From positions 119,142,042-119,206,041 of the forward strand of contig CM060704.1 in the NCBI GenBank assembly GCA_030686995.1: a stretch of 64,000 nt of DNA, written 5' to 3'. This DNA is from Artemisia argyi. Taxonomy: Eukaryota > Streptophyta > Magnoliopsida > Asterales > Asteraceae. A program made the translations under genes and the position numbers. Numbering within the stretch: the first letter of the stretch is position 1; the number at the start of each line of letters is the position of its first letter. Below are positions 11,251-21,595 of the stretch, piece after piece. The notes beneath the pieces are model-generated. The model was not told where the DNA came from. It searched no databases and saw only the letters and a list, made by a program, of their open reading frames with translations.

Positions 11251-12485
11251 TTTTAAGCTTAGAGTTTTTTGCATATATATCCTTCCGAAAATTAAAGTTT
11301 AATGAAAGAGCTTTCCAAAAAGTCCGGCCACGATTGATTTCAAGGTCGGGAAGTTAGTCTTTTGATTTTTCTTTGATAAGGTGTCAAAGCTGTTAAATCG
11401 GGACAGAATTTGGGTAAAATTTTGATAGTGAATTGTGGGTGAAAATGTGATATTAAGGTTAGCCCTTCTGGAAAAGTTGAGTTTTAGGTTATCTTAGACT
11501 ACCACGAAAAGGATTTGCGATAAAAAGTTGTAGAAGTATTTTATTTTAATTAAAAAATTTTGGTGTGCGTTCAGATCCGAATCTGGATAGTTGACAAGTT
11601 TGATTTTCTTATGGGTAATTGTGTGTGTTATTAGACCATGGCCTTCTGGGATTAGCTTGTATGCTTATGAGAGACCATGGTGAATTTTTGGTGTGAGTTG
11701 TTGAGCTTTAATTGTTATGATTGCACGTGGTCGAATGTACCCTAAAATTCTGCGTTTTCTGATTTTAAAAGTTCAAAGGATTTTATGAGTGTTAGGTTAT
11801 GGTGATGGTTAGTATGGGGTCTAGGAGATCCATGGTGGGTCATATGAGTCTTAGACATCCATCATATGTGTATTACATGGGTTATAGCTTTTAGCTTGAC
11901 CATGTGTAATGTGGATTTATTTTCGTGTTGTATAGATTTGTGATTTATTTTTGTGGAAGCTACAAGGTTTGAGGTGAGTTCATAGTCCCATATTTTTACT
12001 TTGTTTTAAACTTGGGATGGGAATGATGCTTGTCTTAAATGGTTTGGGTTACTGTGATTATGTGTGTGTCAAAGAGCTTGGACTTATAATGTTATCGTAT
12101 GTATGCTATGTGTGATGATTTGATTGTGAGATTTTACGTGCTTCATTTGGGGACCCATTTGATGTTGAGTTCTGTGTGGTTTATAAGTGATTCGATTAGG
12201 AGGATGCTTATCCTGTTTCTCGCGCATGCGACCTAATTGATGCCAAGGGGTCGGTGGACACGATCCGTCCAGATGGTTGCATTTGTGTGTGGATATTCGT
12301 TTGCGAATACTTGTAGCTTATATGATAACTATAAATTATTTGTCCAGCTATGTTTTTATAATCACAGTGAACTTGTTGCCTTGAGAGTGTAAGTGTGTCT
12401 AAACCTATGAATCTCACCAACATTATGTTGACGTTTTAAGCATCATTTTCAGGTGAGATTTCTAAGGATAAGATAGAAGGATGTG
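11251..12485 (+). repeat. Tekay-like Gypsy LTR D, left segment (5'-truncated)
   Basis: Together with 16707-16936 this makes the 3' part of a Gypsy LTR. Similar blocks occur in LTR G: GGTGAGTTCATAGTCCC (about 11973) against GGTGAGTCATAGCCCC (62965), and TGAATCTCACCAAC...TGTTGACG (about 12408) against TGAACTCACCAACC...TGTTGACA (63486). It has no ORF of note. The expected TGTAACA start is missing, so D is broken at its junction with C. It is cut at ATGTG (12481-12485) by solo LTR B. The start coordinate is approximate. Confidence 0.65.
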
Positions 12486-15400
12486 TGATTGGTCCCGAAA
12501 CGGTAAGATATTATTGACCAAGGTCAACAAGTCAAAGACAACTCCGTTCCAATTCTCCGGTGATAGTATAGTGTGTCCCCGGGTCGTTATGTCCCAGCGA
12601 GATTGAAATGGTGTTTTTGGAAAACGTTTATGGGAATGAGTGGCACTGAGGACAGTAGCCAAGATGATTGGGAATTGATTTTGCTACTGATATTTGGTAT
12701 TTGTACAATGATATAGTATTCCCAATAGCAGATATACAGATATATACACAAATTCACAATTTGGAATCAGGTAACAGACAGAAAAGTGGGTTTTGACAAA
12801 TTACAAACTACAGGGGGTGCAAGTGATCTTTTTGAAACTTAAAATTTAAAAGAAAATTTAAAATGAAAATGAAATTATAAAAATGATTATTTTAATATTT
12901 AATATTACTTAATTAATTAAAACTATTTAAATTGTAATTTAAACCTAATTTAAATTAACTAAAAATTATAAATAATACAAATTAAACTAAAAACTTGCAA
13001 AAATAAATTCTAAACCTTAAAATAAACTTGAAGAAAGTATAAAAAATAAAAATAAATATTTTTGTCTTTTTATGAGTTTTTTATTAATTAAAAACTAATT
13101 ATCTTAATTAAACTAATTAAACTATTTTAAATTACTAATAATACCTAAATGACTTAGATAATTATGGAAAAATTTATAAAACTAATTAACCATCACAGGA
13201 ATCCTAAAAAATTATAAAAAGCTTCTAAAAATTATTTTTAGACTATTTTACTAATTATTTACTTTTAATTAATTTAAATCTAATTTAACTAAATTAAATG
13301 AGAAAATTGGAAAACGAACAGTAGAAATTAAAAATATATTTTCTAAAAGTCTTAACTAATTTATAAAACCTAGGAAAAATATAAAAACCTACTGTTGTTA
13401 ATTAAAATTTAAGAAAACTAATTAATTACTAAGATTACTTATTTAATTAGTTAAACTACTTTTAATTCTAATGAATAGTAAACTATTTAGGAAAAATCTA
13501 AGAAAATTATTTTAAATACTTAAAGGTATAAGAAAATTAAGAAAATTATAAAAATGGAAAAGTGCTTATTAATAAGCTGAAAAGAAAATTGAAAAAGATA
13601 GAATCTATTAAATATAAGCTATCACTAATTTTATATTTGGTTTTTTTGGTGTTTTTCTTTTTGACAGCTAAAAATAAGATGAAAATAAGAAACTTTTGTG
13701 AAACAACTTTTTGATTAGCTTAAAAATAAGCTGTGTGCACCCCCTTATGTTCAAAAAGTGGACTTAAGGCTTATTAGGACTTATTTCAAGTTTGAAAAAG
13801 CAAGGAAATGGAAAATAAGCATTCACAGAAAGTTACACACTAGATATAAGCTAAATGGAACAAAGAAACACACTTAATAAGCTAAAATCCTCAAATAAGC
13901 ACTTATCTCAAATGCTCAGTCCAAACAGGCCAAATCAAGGTCCTTTGGTCCTTTGTGGGGTCCACAAAAGGGTTCAGGGGTCCAAATGGGAAATTGAAAC
14001 TTGAAAAAGGACTGGTAGGCTTCAAAATAAGCCAATAAGCAGGGTTTATGGCTTATTATTGAGGACTGTGTAGGGCTTGGAAGTTGGGGTCTTACACTGA
14101 GTAATTAGTGTTGGTTCAGATGATGACCAAACTTGATGGGGCTTGCAGCCCTATCAAATAAGCTCAAAAGGCTAAAATAAGCCTTGGCTTATCAAAATGA
14201 GGTGTATGGCTTTCCAAAAAGCCAACAATCTAAAGGTGGGTCCCACTGGGTAAGTCACAATTCACTTGGGAAAATGGGGTAAAACCTGTGAACAGGGCAA
14301 GTGTTTGCCCTGCAGGTAACTTTAAGCTAGTCCACAAGCTACAATAAAAATCCCACAAATAAGCTAAACCTAGATTCTTGAAGCTGAGGTGGTAGGTTTT
14401 AACCTCTGAAAGTTTCAAAGCCTGAATAAATTCACAAAATTCTATAAAAATCCTTGAAAATTTGGTTTTCTGCCTAAGTATGCAATTTTGACTTTTTGAA
14501 TACCTTTGAAACTTTGACTAAAATGGATTTTGATTCTGATTTTCTGATTGAAATGGACTTATTAAGCTAGAATAAGACTAAATTAAGCTAAACCACTCAC
14601 AAGTGAATGGATTTGGGGCATAAGCCACACTTAATCCAACACAGAGGGTAAACTAGGCCAAGTAATGTTTGATTTTGACTTTCTGATGAATAAGCCTTGG
14701 TTTTTATGACTATTCTGAGTTAGTTATGACCTAGGTGAACTGTATGAACAAGAAACAGCAACAATAACAAACCACAACACCTTGAACTCCCCTGATCCAA
14801 ACACTACTTATAAGTTGTCTATTTAATGATTTTCAAGCAAATGAGTGTCAAGGCTATCCCAACTGATCCAATACAACTTATTATGATATCTTAAGCACAA
14901 ATGAACACTTAAACACAGAATACAACAACAAATGATCAAAGATACTAATTAAGCTAATTTAACTGTGAAACTAGGATTTTAAAGCTACTATGAAAATCAA
15001 CAAGCAAGCTACTGATTTTATGTTGTATTATCACTACTTAAGACTAAATAAGCACAAAGAAACTGAATAAGCAAGGAAATGAACAATGATACAGTAGAAA
15101 CACATAAATAATGGACTTAAGATCTTACAATGTGCATTCCAGCTTTAACCAAGAACCAAGAACCATAGAACCAATCCTAACACTCCCCTTGGAGTTCTAA
15201 CCCACAGCCATCCCAAATTTACTGTGCTCCAGCTATTTCTTCAATAAAACCTGCAATGTTGACTTTGTTTGACTTTGTTTGACTTTTTGATTTTCTTTTA
15301 ACTACACTGCTTTTAGATGTTACTAATAGCTTTAATAAGCTATATAGGAGCTTATATGAACATAAGAGTCCATATACTCTATTAATGATAACACCACAGT

Positions 15401-16701
15401 TACTTAAGAAATTTGAAATAAAATTAAATTTGCATAAACTGAGATATGGAATAAAATTTGGAATTTATTACTGAAAAAGTTGATATTACACTTAGATTAA
15501 CTACAACAATGCTTAAAAGCTTAGAAAATCAATTGAAATACAAGTTATAACTATTACGACCTAAATTATGCTAAGAAATTGAACAACTCTTGCTTCTTGG
15601 CTTCTCATCCTTTTATACTTGAAGATTAGGGTTTGTGATGACTTCTGAGCATTTCCCACTTGCAATCTGAGCCCTTGGATGATTAAAATTTGATCTTGGC
15701 CGTTTAACTGATTTTGGCGCCAAAATTGGTGGAGTCAAATTGCTTCTGATAACTTGCGTGGAGGGGGGTGCATTAAATGCACTTTGGCTTGTTAGGTGCA
15801 ATTGGGGTGGTAGGAGTGGTTTGGGCGGTGGAGATGGGACAGTGATGGTGGGGGGTGGTGATATGATGGCTGCAAGTTGGGGGGGGGGGGAAGGGTGGTG
15901 TGGTTTTTTGACTTGTTTGACCCAGGGTCAAAGGTTGACCCTGGTATTATACAAAGGGGTGTTGTTGGGCTGTTTGTGGAGTGGGCCAAAAAGGGAGTGG
16001 GCTTTGGTATTTTGTGGATTGGACTTGGATTTGGTTTTTGATATTATTAAGGGTCCGGTTTGGTGTAACTTTGCACAAGGACCATTTTTGTAATTTTGCC
16101 GAAAGTTAGGGGTGTGACTTGGAATTTTTCCAAAGTTTCCATAAGGGTGTGTTTTGCCATATGATGAATAGTATGAGGTCCAAAGTTGATTTTTTTTTTC
16201 ATTTTAATTTCCCAGGGACTATTTCTGCCAAACTTTCAAACTTCAGGGACCTGTTATGTAATTTTACCAAACTTGCCAATCAAGGACCAATCCTGCCATA
16301 TATGAGAAGTTCAAGGACAAAAATTTTTTTCTCAAAGTTTTAATATCCCAGGGACCATTTTTGACAAATTTCCAAACTTCATGGACTAAACTTGACATTT
16401 TGTGAAACTTTGCACCAAAGGACTAAATGTGTAACTTTTTTATTAAAAAGGACCTTTGGTGACTTTTTCAAGTTTTTAGAATAACCAGGGACTAGATTTG
16501 ACAACTTTTGAAAGTTGAGAGACTGAAACTGCCAATTTTGCAAACTTTGTACGTTTTTCATCTGTTTTTGATTATTTTGCATTTGAAACATATAAAACAC
16601 ATTCCTGGGATATTTTCACTATTTTGATACAATATTGAGTGTTTTTAGATGTTTTGGCAGCTCAGAAAAGGTAAAAATGATGAGTATTTACACACTCATC
16701 A
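12486..16701 (-). mobile_element. Solo LTR B (inverted relative of A), 4.2 kb
   Basis: Read on the minus strand, B begins TGATGAGTGTGTAAATACTC and ends GGGACCAATCA, with ATGTG at 12481-12485 and 16702-16706. Its ends, the GGTCC-type repeats, the TATA region, the 16-bp palindrome and the TTGACY...GGTCAATA tail run in the same order as in A, so it is the same family in opposite orientation. It is 4216 bp against 3489 bp for A. It has no credible coding sequence; the ORFs at 15740-16093 and 16635-16853 are low-complexity accidents. The duplication of D sequence proves an insertion separate from A. Confidence 0.8.
15711..15726. promoter_or_regulatory. Perfect palindrome ATTTTGGCGCCAAAAT in LTR B
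   Basis: Identical to the palindrome at 4032-4047 in LTR A and in the corresponding position relative to the LTR 5' end. See the finding on a possible E2F-type site. Confidence 0.5.
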
Positions 16702-16706
16702 ATGTG

Positions 16707-16936
16707 ATTAGACGAGACCCTAGTTGCATTGGAAGTGGTTTATCATCTATCTTTGGATTTATGTATTGTTTCGGATTTTGTTTTGGTTATTTTGTTTTAG
16801 GGTATTGTTACAACACTTTGTTTTTGTACTTTGCTATATTTTTGTGCATGTAGTTGTTTCTTTATATAGACACCAGGTGTTGTGATGATATCCATGAAGT
16901 TACACCATCGCGTTTTCGCCTTGGCGAGGTGTGACA
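16707..16936 (+). repeat. Tekay-like Gypsy LTR D, right segment (LTR 3' end)
   Basis: The sequence resumes after the second ATGTG and ends GGTGTGACA immediately before a Met-tRNA type primer-binding site. This fixes the LTR end at 16936 and the plus orientation of D. Confidence 0.75.
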
Positions 16937-16939
16937 GAT

Positions 16940-16952
16940 TGGTATCAGAGCC
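16940..16952 (+). promoter_or_regulatory. Primer-binding site of Gypsy element D
   Basis: TGGTATCAGAGCC, three bases after the LTR end. It is complementary to the 3' end of initiator methionine tRNA and is the standard primer site of many plant Copia and Gypsy elements. The following GTTATAGAGAAGTAGG matches the leader of G (63813). Confidence 0.85.
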
Positions 16953-18029
16953 TTGGTTATAGAGAAGTAGGTGGTTGAACCTAGACTATAACCTAGGAGT
17001 CCTTCATATAGTTGCATTTAGGATCTATGTGTAAGTATAGTATTTTATATGTTTATTTTCCTATATTTATGAGATGTTTTATTGAGTTTCAGACGTCTAT
17101 TCTATCCCCTATACGTAGTATTGTATATATCGACTTTATTATATCGTCTTCCGCGCGTAATATGCTTCGTTGGACTACCGTTGTCGCTATCGGATGCGAG
17201 AGAAGTGGTAGGATGAACCGGATTAACCGCAGAATCCGAGTTCCCGCTAGCATGTATCCATGTTCAAACAAGGAGAGGATGTTTATAGAATACGTTGGTA
17301 GAGAAGAAGTGGAGAGGTTTATAACCACCGCGACTTCTAGAGATGGAGCCGTTACCGAGTACCCTGGGAAGTTTCCTCACTTTTCAGGTGAAGGAAAGGT
17401 GGTTCAGTCCAAACCTCATAATTCATATGCACTTGTGGATCATGTGGAATTGGAAGAAAAGAATAGAGATGGTTTTCTATGTTGACGATTTCCTCAACGT
17501 ATAGGAAATAGGAATGAGTGGTTGAGTAAAGATGAAAGGAGAGTTAGGATGGAATAATGTGGATTCGGATCTGGAGTCCACAGCGAGTAGTAAGTTTAAC
17601 CGATTTGAGTGGGGAGGCAAGTGCGAGAATGGAGTTTGAGCCATTGTGCGACGTCTTTTGTTTTGTGTTATGTTTTAGAATTCGTATATTGTCTTTTTCC
17701 GTCTGGAGCCATGTTGGAGCGTGATTACTCCTGGATATTGGATCGACCTTATCCAAGTTATTTTGATTATAGAGTCTACGTGAGCGTTGGAATTGTTCCA
17801 TGCGAGATGATTGTTTGCGACGTCTTTTGTTTGTTTGCGTGATTGTTTGCATGCATGATGTGTTGTCATAGGAGGGAGTACACTTGTGAAAGGGGGAATA
17901 GATAATTATGGTGGCCAACATAATTATACATGCGTCACAACACAAGTGGACTTGCAAGTATGATAGCATGGATTGCATGGTGTATTAGGTGCTATGTGGT
18001 ATATGTGTGTTATCATTGAGATGTGTGGT
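16953..18029 (+). other. Leader and degenerate start of the internal region of D
   Basis: It follows the D primer site and is cut by the F2 insertion; the putative F2 target copy is GTGGT at 18025-18029. The longest frame, 17012-17485 (157 codons), has a basic stretch in its middle but no Gag signature I recognise. GCGACGTCTTTTG occurs twice (about 17648 and 17817). I regard it as untranslated leader or decayed gag. The rest of D would lie to the right of the window. Confidence 0.5.
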
Positions 18030-19005
18030 TGATGAGTGGGAATCGCACCAGGCTTTACTTCTCGAGGGATCTTGAGAAGCTTACAACCCCCACCAGGCAG
18101 TGTACCTGATCGTTGTACTATAGTATAGTGACAAGTACCGGGGGATTGATCGTTCAACTCAGGAATAATGTCGTTAGGATTAGAAAGCCTAAAAACTAGG
18201 TCTAGAGGTGAGAGATGATTCTTTTTGTATTTTTATGTTTTTATAAAAGCAATTAAAAATCTCGATTTTTGGAGGAATGGGCGGAATTAGTTGCTAATCA
18301 ACGAACCCAATAATTAAGATACAATCAAAATAAAATAACAAAAATGAAAATAAATCTAATTAAACTAGTGGTGTGAACAATAATAGGGAAAGTTGTGTTT
18401 ACTTAGGTTTCATTACTCCCTAGATATCTTTTACAGGTTGATAATTTGTTACAATTGCATGGATGACGGGTCGTATTCCTTAATACCAGTCGTAGGGCCG
18501 TGTACAATATTCCCTAACTCTATAGGATCCTACTTCACTCCTATGTCGAGCCATTAGAAGCTCCTAACATGGGATCATTAGAATTCTCCTACGCATTAAA
18601 TACAACCAAAAATCATAGTACACCTCTGATCATGTTTCTTAAGACGTTCAAGCATGTCACCAATGGAAGTCTGCCAGTTTTCTTAAGCCTAACATTGAAT
18701 ACAATCATCCGTAACAACTATAAACAAGCAATCAACCCATAATTAACATCTAGGTTTCACTACATCTAAGCAAACACACAAGAGATCTAGCCTAACATGT
18801 TAAATTCAAGACAAGCGTAAGATATATTCAAACAACACATAGACATATTGAATGAATTGAAAGAGTACTTATCTCAATTGAACATGAAAGGTTTCAAAGG
18901 GTAAAAACCGTTGAAAAAGCAGTAATATTCGTGCTAGGGTTTCTCCAAAGTTACACCCTACTTGTTCCTCTCTTTTTTTAATGAATAAAAATTGCAAAAC
19001 TATAT
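18030..19005 (-). repeat. F2 3' LTR, left segment
   Basis: TGATGAGTGGGAATCGCACC...; about 970 bp colinear with the F1 LTRs (33598 and 51595), including the CTCGAGGGATC and CCACCAGGCAGTGTACCTGATC blocks. It carries no coding sequence. It is cut at TATAT (19001-19005) by element J and resumes at 29301. Confidence 0.8.
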
Positions 19006-19495
19006 TGATGACGTATAGTCTATATTTGGGCCACAAGCCCAAATGATAAACATTACTTGACCCAAACTCACCATGAGTGGGCTATTATAACGAATAATGG
19101 GCCATAATAATAACGGCTTGGGCTCACGAAGCCCAAAGCCCAACCAAATTAACCGGGCATGCGATAAGGATCATCTATTCATAGAATAGATATCCTTACC
19201 CTGATAAGCACCACGGGTGCGAAGAGTAAGGAGCAAGAAACCCACGTGGTTTCAGCCCCTATATAAGGAATGATATCTTCTCATTCAAAGGTACGATATA
19301 CAACCCTAAAACTCTCTATGAGAACCCTAAATCGATTACTTACTCTCACGCCGGAGTCTAATCGGGGGAGACAATCCCTCGATAAGCCTAACGGTGTTGT
19401 CTTATTTTCTTAGTACGCAGGTAACAAGTGCTAAGGAGTGAATTGGTACGAGAGCATAAGCCCATAACCAGGTACGCCCAACTTTTGTATCAACA
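19006..19495 (+). repeat. J 5' LTR
   Basis: 490 bp, TGATGACG...TATCAACA. It contains a G-box CACGTG (19243-19248), a TATA box CTATATAAGG (19259-19268) and hairpin-prone GGGCCACAAGCCC near its start. It is identical to the 3' LTR except for nine substitutions clustered between about 19155 and 19365. Confidence 0.9.
19243..19268 (+). promoter_or_regulatory. G-box plus TATA box of the J LTR promoter
   Basis: CACGTG at 19243-19248 is followed by CTATATAAGG at 19259-19268. Both are retained in the 3' LTR (TATA at 29059-29068). The G-box is a bZIP/bHLH site, so stress- or light-linked control is possible, but this is inference. Confidence 0.55.
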
Positions 19496-19497
19496 AG

Positions 19498-19515
19498 TGG
19501 CGCCATCCGTGGGAC
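19498..19515 (+). promoter_or_regulatory. Primer-binding site of J
   Basis: TGGCGCCATCCGTGGGAC, two bases after the LTR. TGGCGCC-type sites are typical of Tat and Athila Gypsy elements. I did not assign the tRNA. Confidence 0.75.
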
Positions 19516-19531
19516 CCTACTACGAACTAGA

Positions 19532-21577
19532 ATGACGAAATATAAGAATTCGAGCCAGCGGACTCCGCAGTCAGAAAAACGTGACCATCAGAGGAAGAAT
19601 CAACAAGATCCAACCTCCAGACAAGTCGCTGGGACAACCAGCACACCGACAGGAACAACCCCACCTCGTCTAGCAGTAGAACTACCTATAAGAACTACTC
19701 AAGTCACACCAGTGGTCCCAAGCGTTGAGGAACTCCAACGCACCCTCTTCACCACTCCTCATCAGGCTACGCCCGCAGTGAACAACACTGCGCCGCCAGG
19801 CGCGCCTGAACGAAACAGGGCGCCTAACACTGAGGCAGAAATTCTCGCAACAACTGAGGACGCACCTGATCTAACTTTGGGAAACTTTGTATCCCAAAAT
19901 TATGAAACACTAACCGCCCTCATGCAAGAAGAAGCAACAAGAAGAGCAAGCGCGGGTCTACAAGCCCGACTCAATTTTGGTCCTGAACGCGAACCATCAC
20001 CATTGCGTCACCCACGAGGAAGACGCGCAGAACGTACCACTATCCATGATAGGTTGGGTACGATATCTGATTCACAATACTCAGGAGACAGCGAGAGGCG
20101 CACCAATGTCCACTCCAGACTTGGCAGTCGGGGAATACAAGATCGATTAGGGCCTCAACATTCGCCAAGCCAAGGATCTTCCAAACCTGGGAGTAGGAGG
20201 ATTCAAGACAGATTTGGGGGAAGAAGATCCCCAAGCAGAGATCCCTCAAGCTCTTCTTCTGAAAGAAGCCGGCGCAAGCGCCGAAAAAGAGACTACCCTT
20301 CTTCCAGCGACTCCTCGGACAACGAGGATAAAGAAACAGGACACTGGAAATCAAGAGGAAGACGTCGCGAGGAAGAGAATGAAGATATGTCCCTCCCATG
20401 GCGACGCCAGAAAATTGATGCGTTTACACGGCGCATCAGCGATTACTCAGAACGCAAACGCAGGCGCATGCCCGCTAATGTGAAAACATATGATGGAACA
20501 GGTGATCCTGACGATCACCTAAAAATTTTCGAATCAGCCGCAACCATCGAAAATTGGCCACAGCCTGTGTGGTGCCACATGTTTAATTCCACGTTAGTAG
20601 GAAACGCGCGCACATGGTTTAGCAAACTCCCACGTAGGAGCATCGGTGGATTTGAGGAACTACGGAAAGCATTCCGCCTCAACTTCACCCAGCGAAAGAA
20701 GTGCGCTAAAAACCCCGTGGAGCTAGCAAGAGTGAAACAGCGTCAAGGGGAATCAACCAGCGCTTTTATGGAACGTTTCAAAGATGAGTGCATACAAGTT
20801 AAAGCATGTCCTGAAATCCTAAAAATTTTAGGGTTCATGAATGGGATCAATAACCCAGAACTCATCCGCAAGCTGAATGACAAAGTTCCACAAAACTTTG
20901 ACGAGTTAACAAAGCGCACTAGATCCTTTATACAAGGAGAAGCAGCTGATGCGGATAGCAAAAAAGGTTATTCAAACTATAGGCAACAAGAACAGCCGCG
21001 GAGACAATCCAATGATCAGAATAACAACCGCAGCAGGAATTATCGCAGTGGAAGAGACAACGACAAATATACTCCTCTCACTAAGACTCCGAGAGAAATA
21101 TTTGTAACAGAAGGTGCGAACTTCCCAAAACCACCACCAATGCGCACTGCAGAAGAAAAGCGCCTAGGTAGTGGATACTGCGAGTACCACGGCCAAAAAG
21201 GCCATACAACTAACGAGTGCGTCCAACTAAAACAACTAATTGAAAAGCTAGTTAGAGAAGGCAGGATGGATCACCTCGTAAGGAACATCAAGGAAGGAAA
21301 AGATAAACAGAGAAACGGGGGTAAGAAAGAACCCCCAAAGGAAAAAGCTGATACTATATACATGATACAATCATGGCAACGCAAGATAAAGCAAAAAGTC
21401 AGCCAAAAATTCTCTCCCGAAAAAGAGATATCCTTCCCTACTATAGCTGCGGACAACGCAGTCGTGGAGCCTCTAACCATTGAAATACATACAGGGGGAC
21501 ATGACATCCACCGCATGTACATTGATGGTGGAGCATCCGCGGACATCCTGTACGATCACTGTTTCAAAAGACTGTGA
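19532..21577 (+). CDS. gag: J Gag and start of protease
   Basis: 681 codons. Residues 1-300 are a basic, Arg/Ser-rich region with RS-type dipeptides. About 313-480 is the Retrotrans_gag capsid domain (PANVKTYDGTGDPDDHL, FELFR-like FEELRKAFRLNF, AFMERFKDE). A CX2HX4HX4C zinc-knuckle-like motif (CEYHGQKGHTTNEC) lies near residue 550. Near residue 662 is the retropepsin active site in the Tat form YIDGGASAD. The frame then meets TGA at 21575-21577 and continues open in the same frame to 25156. Gag and Pol were therefore one polyprotein ORF, now broken inside protease. The ATG at 19532 is 37 bases after the LTR, a normal position. Confidence 0.9.
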   Translation: MTKYKNSSQRTPQSEKRDHQRKNQQDPTSRQVAGTTSTPTGTTPPRLAVELPIRTTQVTPVVPSVEELQRTLFTTPHQATPAVNNTAPPGAPERNRAPNTEAEILATTEDAPDLTLGNFVSQNYETLTALMQEEATRRASAGLQARLNFGPEREPSPLRHPRGRRAERTTIHDRLGTISDSQYSGDSERRTNVHSRLGSRGIQDRLGPQHSPSQGSSKPGSRRIQDRFGGRRSPSRDPSSSSSERSRRKRRKRDYPSSSDSSDNEDKETGHWKSRGRRREEENEDMSLPWRRQKIDAFTRRISDYSERKRRRMPANVKTYDGTGDPDDHLKIFESAATIENWPQPVWCHMFNSTLVGNARTWFSKLPRRSIGGFEELRKAFRLNFTQRKKCAKNPVELARVKQRQGESTSAFMERFKDECIQVKACPEILKILGFMNGINNPELIRKLNDKVPQNFDELTKRTRSFIQGEAADADSKKGYSNYRQQEQPRRQSNDQNNNRSRNYRSGRDNDKYTPLTKTPREIFVTEGANFPKPPPMRTAEEKRLGSGYCEYHGQKGHTTNECVQLKQLIEKLVREGRMDHLVRNIKEGKDKQRNGGKKEPPKEKADTIYMIQSWQRKIKQKVSQKFSPEKEISFPTIAADNAVVEPLTIEIHTGGHDIHRMYIDGGASADILYDHCFKRL

Positions 21578-21595
21578 CCTGATATTCATTGTCAG

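Noticed and set aside
15740..16093. Gly/Trp-rich ORF in LTR B
   Set aside because: It is a translation of G-rich repeats such as GGTGG and GGGGGGG and has no homologue in the matching part of LTR A.
3224..16701. A giant DNA transposon with 3.5-4 kb terminal inverted repeats (A and B face each other)
   Set aside because: Each unit has its own TG...CA ends and its own 5-bp duplication (GCTAT and ATGTG) in different host elements (E and D), so they are two separate LTR insertions in opposite orientation.
16940..16952. tRNA gene fragments at TGGTATCAGAGCC and TGGCGCC sites
   Set aside because: These are short primer-binding sites next to LTR ends; no cloverleaf or promoter boxes follow.
17012..17485. 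A host gene or Gag start in the D leader
   Set aside because: No recognisable domain, no supporting start context, and it lies between a primer site and an insertion; most likely chance ORF or decayed sequence.
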